Source: Ochromonas danica (taxonomy: Eukaryota > Sar > Chrysophyceae > Chromulinales > Chromulinaceae). From it: a stretch of 64,000 nt of DNA. Every line of letters starts with the position of its first letter. The stretch's first letter is position 1. A program made the position numbers and the translations under genes. The DNA lies in the NCBI GenBank assembly GCA_015146655.1, contig VKHL01000107.1, forward strand, positions 37,127-101,126, given 5' to 3'. Below, piece after piece: positions 30,874 to 41,481 of this stretch. The notes under the pieces were generated by a model. The model made no database searches. It saw only the letters and a list, made by a program, of their open reading frames with translations, and was not told the DNA's origin.

Positions 30874-32579
30874 CTAGACTACCCGATAGGCCTCTCGTAG
30901 CGCTTTGCTACCCTCCTCCTCCTGCTCTGCTAGCAAGACCTCCACCTGCTCCGCCACCTCCTCCTGCTGCTGCCTGGGTAGCAGTGCTCTTAGGAAGGAG
31001 AAATTAGGAGCGCGACTGATGCGCAGGAGGTAGTGCGAGGTCTGCGAGGCGGAGAGGCGGTGGCGGCGGTGGAGGAGGAGCAGAGCGCGCAGGAGGAGGA
31101 GGAGTGCCTCGGGCTCCATGGCTCCCCGCAGAATGCGATCGATGCCTGGCATGGCCTGCACTCGCACTACCCGCTCCACCGCCGCGACATCATCTCCCGC
31201 CTGCAGCAAAGCCTTCTCCAGCTCATAGGCACCAGAGATAGCCTCAGCCCTCCTCCTGCTCCTGCTACCCCGCCGCTCTTCCTCCTCCTCATGCTGCTTC
31301 TTCTTTACTACCTTCTTCCTCTTCATCCCCATGACACTGTCATTGTTGTTAGCAGAGAGACGAATCACAACCTCTTCTGCCTCCTTCTCCTCCTCCTCCA
31401 CTACTACCTCTTCACTCTCCACAGGGAGAGGAGCGGTGGTAACAGCAGCAGGAGGAGGAGGAGAGGTAACTGCTTCTCTCATATCTAGACTACCCCACCG
31501 CGTCTCCTCCTCCTGCTCCTCCTCATCTTCACTGACGATAGCGATGGGTAGGAAGTCAGACTCTTTCTCCTCCTCCTCCTCCTCCTTCACTATCTGGGAA
31601 GAAGGGGGAAGGGGATCTGGTCCCTGTAATACACCCTCCACCTCCTCCTGCTTCTGCTGTCGTCCTTGCAGGATCGCCTCGGCAGAGCGCACGGCGACTA
31701 GAGGCGCTCTGGCCACAGCGTTGCGCAGCTGCTCGCGCACTTGCAGCAGATCAGCGCGCGCTTGTTTGTTGTTTGGCTCTGCCTCCAGCACTTGGCGCAA
31801 ATCCCGCAGCGCCGCGCGCAATCGTCCCAGCGCAGCCAAGGCAGAGGCTCTGCGCAGGAGAGACTTGACGTGCTGCGGGGCGATGGCCAGCGCGCTGTTG
31901 CAGTCCGACAGAGCGCGTGAGAACTCGCGCATCTTGAGGAAGGCCATGGCGCGGTTGGAGAAGGCCAGGCAATTGCGCGCTTTGAGGCCCAGGCACTTCG
32001 TGTAGCACCGCACAGCAGCCTCGAAGCGCCCCGCCTTGAACTCCGCGTTACCTCTCTCCCTCTCCACCTCCTCCACATCTCTGCACACGCACACACACAC
32101 ACACACACACAAACTCAGCGAGGAAGGACAAGGAAGGGGCAGAGGAGGAGGAGGAGGAGGAGTACCTGGGCTGGTATGTGCCGAGGGGTCGAGGAACTAC
32201 AGCAGATGAAGAAGAAGAAGAGCTACCCACCACACGGTCCACAATACTGGCTGGAGTCAACGCTGCGGAGTCTGAAGAGCACCATCTAGTTAGCAAAGAG
32301 GAGGAGGAGGAGGAGGAGGGCTAGAGTACTGTACAGTGTACCTGTTGTCTGCTGTGGCAGTGTGGAGGAAGAAGTCTTGAGAGGCACGGCACCCCCTGAG
32401 ACACGCACTCCCTCTCCACCTGCTGCACTTGCAGTGAGCTGCGCCTTCTTCTTCTGCCCTCGCAGCGCCTTGTCTTTGCCCTGCACAGCTTTCTCCCAGC
32501 CCTGCAGCTCCCTCAACACTGACGAGATCTCCTCGGCATTCTGACGAATCTGAAGCTGCACTGCCAGAGTGGCGTCCAT
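30874..32579 (-). CDS. RPAP3: RPAP3/SPAG1-like TPR cochaperone
   Basis: Three minus-strand exons, 32579-32342, 32271-32166 and 32080-30874; 516 residues. The N-terminus QLQIRQNAEEISSVLRELQG then WEKAVQGKDKALR matches the conserved RPAP3 start. A TPR block follows (RERGNAEFKAGRFEAAVRCY, AFSNRAMAFLKMREFSRAL, SLLRRASALAALGRLRAAL). A Glu-rich linker leads to the C-terminal RPAP3_C domain (SGAYELEKALLQAGDD, GIDRILRGAMEPEALLLLL). RPAP3 is the TPR arm of the R2TP complex, linking HSP90 to RUVBL1/2 for assembly of RNA polymerase II, PIKKs and axonemal dyneins. Only one TPR block is seen where animal RPAP3 has two, so a SPAG1-like role is also possible. Intron 2 has a (CA)n run before the acceptor. 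Confidence 0.82.
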
Positions 32580-33153
32580 TGCGATCCTCTTCTAATAGTC
32601 CAAAACCTGTCTCAAGAAGAGCAGATCAATATGAGCAGATCTGATCTAATCGATCTGATTTGATCTGATTTGATCTGATTTGATCTCATCTCATCCCAAC
32701 AGACCAACAGAGAAAGACAAAAACAGTTTGCGAGAGAAAAGCAGCTTTCAGCCGTTTTACTTGACGAAACGTCTAGAAGATGTTAGCATTGTGGAATCCA
32801 TGGAATGCTGAAGTAAGAGGGCGAAGTAAGAAGTCGGAACAGTGAAAGTTCAACTGCACGCACTACACACCCTCTACTGTGTGGCAACACTCCCGCGCCA
32901 TCACTTGCGTGCTGCTGTGCACCGCTTCCGCCACCACTGTGTTGCCACTGTGTCACTCTCTCTCTCTCTGTCACTGTCACTGTGACTGTCACTGTGTCAG
33001 CTGGCTGTTGAGCTCTCAGCGGGACATCTTCCCCGCCACGCCACTGGTTATTGCATTTCTTAAACACCGCAGGCAGTCAAACCGTCCTAGGAGAACTTCA
33101 AGGACATCAACAAAGACTGACTTTGATTTAATTTGATAAAGGTTTTGGAGGAG
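32580..33153. promoter_or_regulatory. Divergent gap (RPAP3 / LOV)
   Basis: The 574-nt gap includes five gatctgatttgatct units at 32635-32690 and a ctgtcactgtcactgtgactgtcactgtgt repeat at 32970-32998. A non-coding 5' exon for the LOV gene is possible but not proven. Confidence 0.4.
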
Positions 33154-34302
33154 ATGGGACATGGTGCATCACTTCATGCGGACGACGGCTCGTGCGAGAA
33201 ATTCGATCCCTCGGGCTGTCCGCTCGTCTCGCAGGAGTTGTCCGAAGGATATTATATTTTATCTCAGACCCCTAGCTCACGTCTAGCTTTCATTCGATTT
33301 GTCAAAAATGGCTCTTGGATGAAGCACTTGTCTCTCAGCCAATTTATCTCCCAGCGAGCTGGTTGTGTGGAGCAGGCCACTGGGGAGATCACCAGACGCA
33401 TCGACGCCTACCTGCTGCCCAAAGGCGCACTTCCCGGCATCGAACACTGTCTCTCAAAGAGGAAGTTCGCCATGGAGAACTTCAGGCGGTCATGGACTAA
33501 TCTCTTGTTGGAGGGCTGCGAGGGGGTCGAGGCGCCGCCGGGGCCGCCAGTGCCAGGCGAGGATAGCCATCGAATGAGCCCGCAAAGCGTCGCAGCCGTG
33601 GAGAAAGACTTCATCTTCAGTGACGATCAAATGAAGGACATCATCTTCGCCTACCTCCTGCCGTTGTTCCTGCAGAGTCAGGACTTCGCGGATTGGATGG
33701 CTAACGTGCCCACACAGCCCTCCGACTTGGAGGGGGTGGAGGAGGAGAAGACGAGCTCTTTCTCATCTAGTCCTGAAGGAAGATTCTGTGCTGCTGTTAT
33801 GCGCGTGGCGGGGTCTTTAGCCACCAACGAGATGGAAGACATTCTGCAGTCAGGCAACTGGATGGAGGGATTCATCGCCTCCGTGGAGCACCTCGACCTC
33901 TGCGTCACACTGTCTTCTCTCAAGACGTCGCCCGATGGCGAATCTTTCCCTTTAATATACGTCAATCAAGCATTTGAGGCCATGACGGGTTACCGTCGCG
34001 AGGAAGTGCTGGGCAAGAACTGTCGCTTCCTGCAATGCGCCCGCACTGAAGCTGTTCAAGTGCAAAAGCTGCGTGAAGGCTTGCGCCTGGGCAAGTCTGT
34101 CAAAGTAGCCATCACCAATGCGCGCAAAGACGGGTCTGAATTTTTGAATCTTCTGGCTGTCGTGCCTGTCTCAAACGCGCAAGACAACTCACCGATCTAC
34201 TACATCGGTGTGCAGTATGACGTCTCTAAACCCGACGCCTGCAAGCAGGATCTGAAGAAAATCGACGACCTGCTGAACATTTTGCCTCGCATTCTCCAAT
34301 AA
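33154..34302 (+). CDS. LOV-domain photoreceptor with N-myristoylation signal
   Basis: Single exon, 382 residues. The C-terminal ~130 residues form a LOV domain: FPLIYVNQAFEAMTGYRREE, then GKNCRFLQ with the adduct-forming Cys at 290, then NARKDGSEFLNLLAVVPV and YYIGVQYDVS. All flavin-contact landmarks (N-C-R-F-L-Q, N-x-R-K-D-G, Q in the last strand) are present, so blue-light photochemistry is expected. The protein starts MGHGAS, a myristoylation signal, so it is probably membrane-bound. The N-terminal 230 residues are helical with three loosely similar W-M segments (NGSWMKHLSLSQFIS, SQDFADWMANV, SGNWMEGFIASVEHL). An RGS-like fold, as in known RGS-LOV proteins, is possible but not demonstrated. 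No kinase or bZIP output domain is present. Confidence 0.88.
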   Translation: MGHGASLHADDGSCEKFDPSGCPLVSQELSEGYYILSQTPSSRLAFIRFVKNGSWMKHLSLSQFISQRAGCVEQATGEITRRIDAYLLPKGALPGIEHCLSKRKFAMENFRRSWTNLLLEGCEGVEAPPGPPVPGEDSHRMSPQSVAAVEKDFIFSDDQMKDIIFAYLLPLFLQSQDFADWMANVPTQPSDLEGVEEEKTSSFSSSPEGRFCAAVMRVAGSLATNEMEDILQSGNWMEGFIASVEHLDLCVTLSSLKTSPDGESFPLIYVNQAFEAMTGYRREEVLGKNCRFLQCARTEAVQVQKLREGLRLGKSVKVAITNARKDGSEFLNLLAVVPVSNAQDNSPIYYIGVQYDVSKPDACKQDLKKIDDLLNILPRILQ

Positions 34303-34983
34303 CGGAGAAGCACTGTATGATTTGTATATACACTATTCCATTACAGCCTAGAGATATATATAGACAGACAACAACTCATCTCTGCTACGATTTTCTTCTG
34401 TAGCTTCTCCCTAAGGGTAGTAGTGAGTTGTTTTTGAGGGTGGGTCACGTAGAGTGACCGTTGTTTTGAATGATTTTTGTGTGTTTGTTGTGCGAAGGAC
34501 ATGTATTGCTTGTTTGGATGTTGTGAGCATGGCTCCGTGTTGTTTTGTGCCTTGTGCTGTGCCTGTGCCTCTTTGTGTCTGAGTGTAGTTACGCTATCCT
34601 TCGTCATGAAATTGTTTTGGTATGCCTCAGACTGCATTGTATTTGGGATCGCTCAGACTGCAGACTGCATTGGCTAAGAATCTTTTGTCTCATGTTGAGT
34701 ATTATAGTAGACTAGTGCATAAATTGTGCGGAGCACAAGAACAGTGATCTGTGCAGCTCGCTAAGAAGGCAAATATGTGATAAGTTATGCGAACCAACCA
34801 ATCATGAATAGACTAGACTAGTTTGTCTTTCTTCCTCTCTCATCACTGTTATCTAGCGCAGAGGGCGGAACGACTGGCCGCAAGGATCAAAAGGGAAGGG
34901 AGCAGTTGGTAGTTGTAGGGAAACAGAAGCGGAAGGTGATGATCATGACAATGATGGCTAGGAGGGGGAGGAGGAGGACTAGT
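34303..34983. other. Convergent gap
   Basis: The 681-nt gap lies between the LOV gene and YKT6. The part at 34400-34640 is T/G-rich (ttgtgtgtttgttgtgcg) and resembles long 3' UTR sequence. No gene is seen. Confidence 0.4.
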
Positions 34984-35780
34984 CTAGAGGACTGCACAGC
35001 AAGAATTGGCTCGCTTGGCTTCTCTATAAAACAACTTCGACTGCGCGCTGAGCTCTCCTGACCGCTCCACCAAGTCCTCCAGTTTCTCTCCTCTCGCTAG
35101 CACGGAGTCAATCGTGCTGTGCAACACGTCACGAGTCTCGTCGAGGTTCTTCTGGATGCGCATGATCTGGTCAGCCTGCGAGGGGTCCTGGAACCTCGCG
35201 ATGTCCCGCTCCAATTGCGGCCAAACGGTCGCTTCGTTGCGAGTCTCTTGCTTCCAGTCAGGTTTGAAGGCTGTGAAGTCTTCGAAGAGTTTGGTCAGAA
35301 GGGTGAAGGCGACGCGTGGCGGGTACTCCGCATCGCAAGTGACGCACCCGCACAGCCCGTCTGCTCGCATGTGCACGTGCACCACATACTCTGTGAGAGC
35401 AGCAAAGAGACGTTAAGCACACCACATCACACCATAGCATATCATAGTATCATGTCATATCATAGTATCATGTCATGTCATGTCATATCATAGTGTCATA
35501 TCACCACTCACTGACCATCATTCTGCACGGATTGTCTCTGTCCAGGTTTTGTTCGCTTGGCGATTGTTTTGTTGAAGAAAGTGATCATCTCCCGCACTCT
35601 GTTACATCACAAAGAGAAGAGGTGGCATGAGACAGAGCGAGGTGAAGTGGACGACAGGAGAGTGACTGACGTTCCGCGCTGGAAGAAGCCAAAGGAGCTG
35701 AGCTCACTCGCCTGGACGATCATGACGGGCTCGGGCAACTCCGAGCTGTATCTCATGATGCCAATGGAGAGGATCTTCAT
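34984..35780 (-). CDS. YKT6: v-SNARE YKT6
   Basis: Three minus-strand exons, 35780-35671, 35598-35516 and 35390-34984; 199 residues, the usual length. The longin domain is clear (MKILSIGIM, SSFGFFQRGTVREMITFFNK, AEYPPRVAFTLLTKLFEDF). The R-SNARE helix follows (DETRDVLHSTIDSVLARGEK then LEDLVERSGELSAQSKLFY). The C-terminus is NSCCAVL: the CAAX Cys for farnesylation with a neighbouring Cys for a second lipid. YKT6 cycles between cytosol and membranes and acts in Golgi, vacuole and autophagosome fusion. Both key Cys are present. Divergent from the F-box/LRR gene. Confidence 0.95.
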
Positions 35781-36418
35781 GCTGGTCTATATTTTCTGGC
35801 TCGACTCTGTCCCAACACGAAATGTCTGTCACAGTTAATCCACTGACTAGTCATCGTCTTCCCTCTTGCCCAACCCGTTTTCGAAATTTCGGACTTTCGT
35901 GTTTTCGGAGATTCTCCCAGCGAAGCGGAGCCGTTGCTAATCATAGACAGTCTAGTAATGGCGGTGAAGTTTGAGAAAGAGGGCGATTTAAAATGAGAGA
36001 CGACGATTAGGCCCTTATAGAGAATTAGATGCTTTGTAAACAACAACTAATCTATTTTAGTCTCTCTTTGGCTGCTGATAGTTGCAACAGAGAGGTTCAA
36101 CCTAATCTAGTCATTACCTCGAGTAAGACTATCATAACATATTAAATAAAATCTAGCTCTTTGTAATGATAATATCAATAGAACACAATCTTCGTGTACA
36201 GTACAGGCTGACAGCACAGCGAGAGGCTCCACTCCCTCAAGTCACCCCAAGGAAATCCCACGCATCGTAGCAATAGTATGAGGTAGAATGCAGTGGAGAG
36301 AGAGACAACACAAGAAGACAAGACAACTCACACTGGACTGGACTAGTCTATTGACTGAGACTGACTAACATAACTGACTGACTGGGCTGGACTAGACTAG
36401 ACTAGACCAGACTAGACG
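35781..36418. promoter_or_regulatory. Divergent gap (YKT6 / F-box-LRR)
   Basis: In the 638-nt gap, the last 90 nt before the F-box gene are packed with actgact, actggact and ctagactagactagac units. No gene is seen. Confidence 0.4.
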
Positions 36419-38071
36419 ATGAAGAAGAAGAAGATGGACGCCTCGCATCCGCCAGTCTTCGTCTTCGATGTGCTCCCCAAGGAGCTGTCCCAAGTGATCT
36501 TTAACGAATGGATTCGGAACATGAAGGCGATGAGTGCGCTGGACGTGGCCTGCTGCAATCACAGCTGGCGTCCCATCCTCCACGACGCCTTCGAAAGCAA
36601 GCCTTGCCTGCTCAAGCTGAGCTCTCTGCGCTACTGGCAGTGGCTGCACCAGCGGAACATGTTCTTCAGCGCGCCCATGGTGATGGACCTCGCGGACATC
36701 CACGCCATCGTCGACATCCTGCCCGTCTTCTCCAAAGTGAAGGACGTGGAGTTAGTCGCTTCTGCTCGCTTCCAGAGCTCCGAGGCGCTGGCCGACCCCA
36801 ACACTCACGATGCCTTGCGGAGGTTCTTCCAGCACTGCCGCCAGGTCACTTCCCTCACCATTCCGCCCATCCGCGCCGTGCGGCCGCTGCTGCCCACACT
36901 GATCGAGTCCTCCGCGGCCATGGAGATGACCTCGCTCAAGCTGGAGTCTGTCTCCTTTGGCGAGGAGGCCGTGCTGGCGCAGATGCTGCGGCGCTGGGGA
37001 GGCAGTCTGCGCGCGCTGTCTCTGAGCCACGCGCAGGGCCTCGGCGATCTGCTGCTGGCGCCCATCGCGCTCTACTGCAAAGCCGTGGAGGACCTCAGCC
37101 TCACCGCGCACTACTTCTCCTTCCAGTCGAGGTCCTTCCTCGCCTTCTCCAAGGCGCTGTCCTCCTCTTTGAAGCACCTCTTCATCGCGGACGGCAACGG
37201 CAGTCCTGTGGGGCAAGACTGCCTCACGGACAGACTCTTAGCCCACGCGGTCATCATGCTGCCGAAGATCAAAACCCTCGAGCTGGTCAGTGAGACCATC
37301 CAATACGCGTGGCTGCCCGCGCTTTTCAATTCTTGTCCCGAGTTGGATTATATTCGTTTACAGTCTTTCCGATATGACCGCCACGTGGCGGCCTATGGCA
37401 ATCGACCTTTGCTGTACGTGGGCACAGAGTCGATGTCTCTTGTGGAGCACATCGTGGAGATCAACTACCCCGTGCAGATTTTGGAGTTTTATTGGTACCA
37501 TGTGGACGAGGTGGCGCTGTCTGTCTTATTGAATCGCTTTGGTTTCCAGCTGTCAATGATTATTTGTGTTATTGCCTATCTCACGGATAGCATGGTCGAA
37601 GAAATGGTCAGGAAGTGTCCGCGTCTGACGTGTTTCCGCGCTAAGATCAACTCCGCGACGTATTGCAGTCTGCACCGCCTCGCGGACAGTCTCGGCGGAC
37701 AGCTCGAGGAGATCTCCTTGCGCCAATGCACTTCCTTGACTGACCAGCACTTGGCCTACATTCTCAGCAAATGCTCTGTGCTCGAGCGCGTCAGTCTCAT
37801 CGCCTGCGACTGCATCACCAACCTCACCGTGAGAAATGTCATCCGCTGCTGTCCGCGTCTGCAGGAATTGACGATCGCGGACTGCCGAGAAGTCACTGCG
37901 GATGGCATCGCCGCGGCGATTCTCGATAGCGATCGCTGTGATCGTCCCTTCCGACTGATTGTCAAGCAAATGCGATCCTCCGTTCATCATTACCTGTCCG
38001 AAGGGCTGGAGGGCAAGAAGAACTTCTGGAGGGAGAAGCGAGAGAGAGGCCTGAGCCCTTGGATCGAATAG
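36419..38071 (+). CDS. F-box/LRR (AMN1-type) protein
   Basis: Single exon, 550 residues. An F-box-like segment comes first (FVFDVLPKELSQVIFNEWIR, then LDVACCNHSWRPIL). It is followed by degenerate leucine-rich repeats, and by clear cysteine-containing AMN1-type repeats at the end: LEEISLRQCTSLTDQHLAYI, LERVSLIACDCITNLTVRNV and LQELTIADCREVTADGIAA. Such proteins usually recruit substrates to SCF ubiquitin ligases. The C-terminus is basic. The substrate is unknown. LRR assignment is firm, F-box moderate. Confidence 0.82.
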   Translation: MKKKKMDASHPPVFVFDVLPKELSQVIFNEWIRNMKAMSALDVACCNHSWRPILHDAFESKPCLLKLSSLRYWQWLHQRNMFFSAPMVMDLADIHAIVDILPVFSKVKDVELVASARFQSSEALADPNTHDALRRFFQHCRQVTSLTIPPIRAVRPLLPTLIESSAAMEMTSLKLESVSFGEEAVLAQMLRRWGGSLRALSLSHAQGLGDLLLAPIALYCKAVEDLSLTAHYFSFQSRSFLAFSKALSSSLKHLFIADGNGSPVGQDCLTDRLLAHAVIMLPKIKTLELVSETIQYAWLPALFNSCPELDYIRLQSFRYDRHVAAYGNRPLLYVGTESMSLVEHIVEINYPVQILEFYWYHVDEVALSVLLNRFGFQLSMIICVIAYLTDSMVEEMVRKCPRLTCFRAKINSATYCSLHRLADSLGGQLEEISLRQCTSLTDQHLAYILSKCSVLERVSLIACDCITNLTVRNVIRCCPRLQELTIADCREVTADGIAAAILDSDRCDRPFRLIVKQMRSSVHHYLSEGLEGKKNFWREKRERGLSPWIE

Positions 38072-38939
38072 CAGCGCTCGTCCATTATGATGATGGCGGT
38101 GGGATTGATTGATTGCGTGGTGTCCTTTTTGTACAGATTGCATTACAAGGTGTCGATGCTTTAGTAAAGTGAGGCGGGCAGGGTGTTGGGAGGTGTTCGT
38201 GTTCTTCTTCTACCAACGAGCTGGATATGCAGCAGAGGCTAGCTAGCTAGCTAGCTAGATACTATACAGTACAGTGTACCTTATTTTGTTTCCCACAGCA
38301 CAGGATACCATAACACAGCATACTGTACAAGTAGTGTTGTTTTGATAATCTCCCGCCTAGTCTACCACACCCATTCTACCCTCTACCTCCTCCTCCTCCT
38401 CCTTTACTCTCTTCTTTGACCTCTACCTTTCTTACTCTTTCTCTCTTAATCGTAGTCTACATTCAAACTGTACTAGTCTACATTTTTGCATTCTTCCTGG
38501 TTATTGCATCTTCTGTGTGTTACAATGGACTTGACGGCGTGGAGTGAAGCGAAGGGAACAGAGACTGGATGATGATGATGATGATGATGATGATCTCGAG
38601 GTGATTTGATCGATCTGCTGTAGTTTTGAACTGGTTCTTTGTTATTTTGTTTATAGCTCATGACGGGCCTCATGTCTAGTCATTGTGATTTGAAATATTT
38701 AAAGAAATCTCTCCTTTACGACACACTCGTTGTCTTTACACCATCTTTACTCTCAGCTGGAGGGAGGGAGATCTTAGACTTAGTCGAGGAGCAAACAGTT
38801 TGTCTGTCTGGATGACTAACGAAGGCTATTAGAGAGCCACACTTGTAATGTTGACTACCACAGGATTGAACAGCAACAAGGAAAGGAACAAAATTATACT
38901 ATTGTACCACTCCAACAGCGAAAGGGTGGAGGAGTGAAT
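38072..38939. other. Convergent gap with (GAT)n microsatellite
   Basis: This is the longest gap in the first 50 kb (868 nt). It holds gctagctagctagctag at 38239-38256, a (CTC)n stretch near 38385 and a (GAT/ATG)n run at 38569-38594. No ORF with support and no RNA gene was recognised. Confidence 0.45.
38569..38594. repeat. (GAT)n microsatellite
   Basis: About nine gat/atg units lie in the convergent gap downstream of the F-box/LRR gene. Confidence 0.9.
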
Positions 38940-41138
38940 CTAGAGGTTGTCATCTCTATCAGCAATCGTCGTGTAGCGATGCTGTTGGTTGAGGGAGGCG
39001 AAGGAGCAACTCTCCGCGCAGCCATCCACTTCGTTGCCTTGCCAATAGAAGGTGTAGACGATATAGGCACTGCCTACGAGCAAAGCCAACGCCAAGCCAG
39101 TGATGACCATGTGAAAGTAGGGAGCATAGCGAGGGTCGGGCCCCATCGAGCGGAGGCCCAGGCCATCGTCATCGGGCAGCGGCTGCTCATCCCGAAACAA
39201 ATGATCGTCACCTTCGTTAGCATAATAGCTGTCGCACCCACTACGAATCCTCCTTATCGTCGCCCTGTCCTTCCAATTGTAGGGAAGATATCCCTTCTGC
39301 ACTGCCAGCTGGTAGTTCCAGCGATCACTGGGCAACTCCGTGCGGAAGTTCCAAAAGAAGAAGCCGTGGGTTTGTTGGTCGAAGGCATGCAGTTGAGCAT
39401 AAGCGAATCGAGGCACTTCGTGGTGGTCAGTGGGCAGAACGCGATCAACGGGACATGTGCCATACTCCACATACGAGGGACCGCCAGTGCCAAAAGGATC
39501 TTGGCGGGGCTTGCTAGGATCGGGAGGAGCATTGGGTTGCACGCCCGCACCCATATAGGGCATGGGACATTGGACACGATTGCACTTCACCTTCGGATAG
39601 CCTGGAACTGCAACCAATCAAGTGCTGTTTCAGTCAATTGCACAGCTAAACGAGGAGTGTGGGTCGTACCATTGTCATTCAGACCGTTGAGCCAAAGGAT
39701 GCAGTTATCCGTGGCGAGTGACCATTCCCCAACAATGATCGGGATGCCTCGAGCTTCTAACGCTGCCAAGTAATCGCCATCCAAGCAGGCGGCATTGACA
39801 AAGTGCTGCATTGGCGCCTCATTCGCCCAAGCTTGATAGCGATGAGTGTCGACAGCGTAGTTATCACAATACCGCATGAACGCTTTGGCTGGAGTGAAGG
39901 ACAAGGGAGAGACTGCCGACAAATCCTCCGCGATGATGTCGTTGTAGCCAGTCGATTTGGATGCATCGCTATTCTCTGCAGGTTTAGAGCCGCGAATGCC
40001 TTTCTTTCCCGCTGTAGCGGCAGGAAGAACGCCATGATGGCCCCAAACATCGAGTGTCAGTCTGAAGGAGTCGTGCAGCAAAGTGATCCAATGCGGAGCC
40101 AGCAGCTGGACGAGCTGGTAGGTTCTCCAATAATAGGCCTGTAAGAGACCCAAAGGAGTGCTATCAAGAGGCTCATTGACTGTGCCATGGTAACACTACG
40201 GTGAGCATAGAGGTGGCTGTGGCTGTAGTTGAAGTGCAGATGGTTCACCTACCTGGCTGGAAGCCCACCACTGCGGGATGATCTTTGTAGAGGTCGACAA
40301 TGCGGTACACCACAGAGAGAGACTGCGCGATGTTTGTGACATTAACAGAGCTGAAGTTCTTGTTGGCAGGGTTGTAGTTGCCCGCCCACTTGCCGCCGCG
40401 AATCTCCCAATGGCGATAGCGCAGCTCACTCGAGGAGGAGGAGGAGGCATTTCCATCCAGCCACTCATAATACCCTGTGTCTCCACTATTATCCAAGCCA
40501 TTCTACACGACACACAGAGAGGTTAGATGTCATCCATGTTCCTCGCAAGCTACAATAAGGTCAAGACTCACCTGCGAGCCGCGCAGAGCGTGCAGGTCAA
40601 TGATAGCCGTTAGGTTGTACTTCTGGATCAAGGCCAAGCCTCTGTTCAGCTCGTCTATCGCACCATCCCAGCAGCCAACAAACGGCTCGTACGGCTGGAA
40701 CATCCAGTCTGCCACAGGGATGCGAAGAGTCTCGACGCCCATGGCGGCCAGATTGGCGATCTCTCCCTCCGTCACCCAGCTGGACCAATGCTGTCTGAGC
40801 TGGCGATTCGCCTCCTCCTTGCCCAGCGCAGTGCAGAACGTGTAGCAGTCAAGCGCCACGTGGTCTTTGGCTTGCTCGCCCCACTTCTCAGTGGCGCCTA
40901 AGAACTGGTAGAAGAGCGAAGGGGTGATCCAGGGCTCTAAGACCAACCAGCCACCGAGGCTTGTGCCGCGGAAGTGGAAGCGGTTCAGAGGCTTGGCGGA
41001 GGGCTTGCATTGGAAGTCGTCCTCAGCGAAGAGCGGTCTGGACAGAATCTCACTCGCCTCCACCTCTCCAACTGCTACCGCTACCGCCTGCTTCGCCACA
41101 AAGGACAGCAAAGCGAGAAATGAGAGGAATATCAGCAT
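38940..41138 (-). CDS. GH5 exo-beta-1,3-glucanase, membrane-anchored
   Basis: Four minus-strand exons, 41138-40572, 40502-40253, 40179-39670 and 39607-38940; 664 residues. A signal peptide (LIFLSFLALLSFVAKQAVAV) precedes the entry RGTSLGGWLVLEPWITPSLF, the hallmark of fungal-type exo-1,3-glucanases. The acid/base Glu is in VNEP (about residue 275, formed across an intron) and the nucleophile Glu in VGEWS (about 424). HALRGSQNGLDNSG is also family-typical. The spacing between the two Glu is about 150 residues, larger than in the yeast enzymes, owing to an inserted Lys/Ser-rich loop. A C-terminal helix (MVITGLALALLVGSAYIVY) anchors it. A role in beta-1,3-glucan (laminarin-type) turnover or wall remodelling is inferred. 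Confidence 0.9.
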
Positions 41139-41481
41139 GTGAAGATGACGACGACGACGACGATCAGATCAAGAGTCAGACGGCTTCACTCTTCTTCTTC
41201 TTCTTCCTCCACAGTACTACTACTATTACTGCTACCTGTACTGTACAACTTCAACTACTAGTCCACTACTATTACCGTAGTCTAGTCACTGCAGCAGTTC
41301 AGTTGATTTGTTTTTGATTTCCGCCGCGCTGCACTGCCGGCTCACTATTATTACCACCCCGCGCAACCACTGAGGAGGTGCACACACAGTGCAGACAAAT
41401 CACTACCTGTGTAATGTACTTGCAGTAGTAGGCTGTAGAGCTAATGAACAGCTCTTGAGATCAAATAGCTCTGTTTCCTTC
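41139..41481. other. Intergenic gap
   Basis: The 343-nt gap lies between two minus-strand genes. A gacgacgacgacgacga run follows the glucanase start region, then ttcttcttcttcttc and actactactattactgctac. No gene is seen. Confidence 0.4.

Noticed and set aside
33154-33840. Assignment of an RGS domain to the LOV protein
   Set aside because: Helical pattern is compatible, but no diagnostic RGS residues could be pointed to; kept as a hypothesis only.
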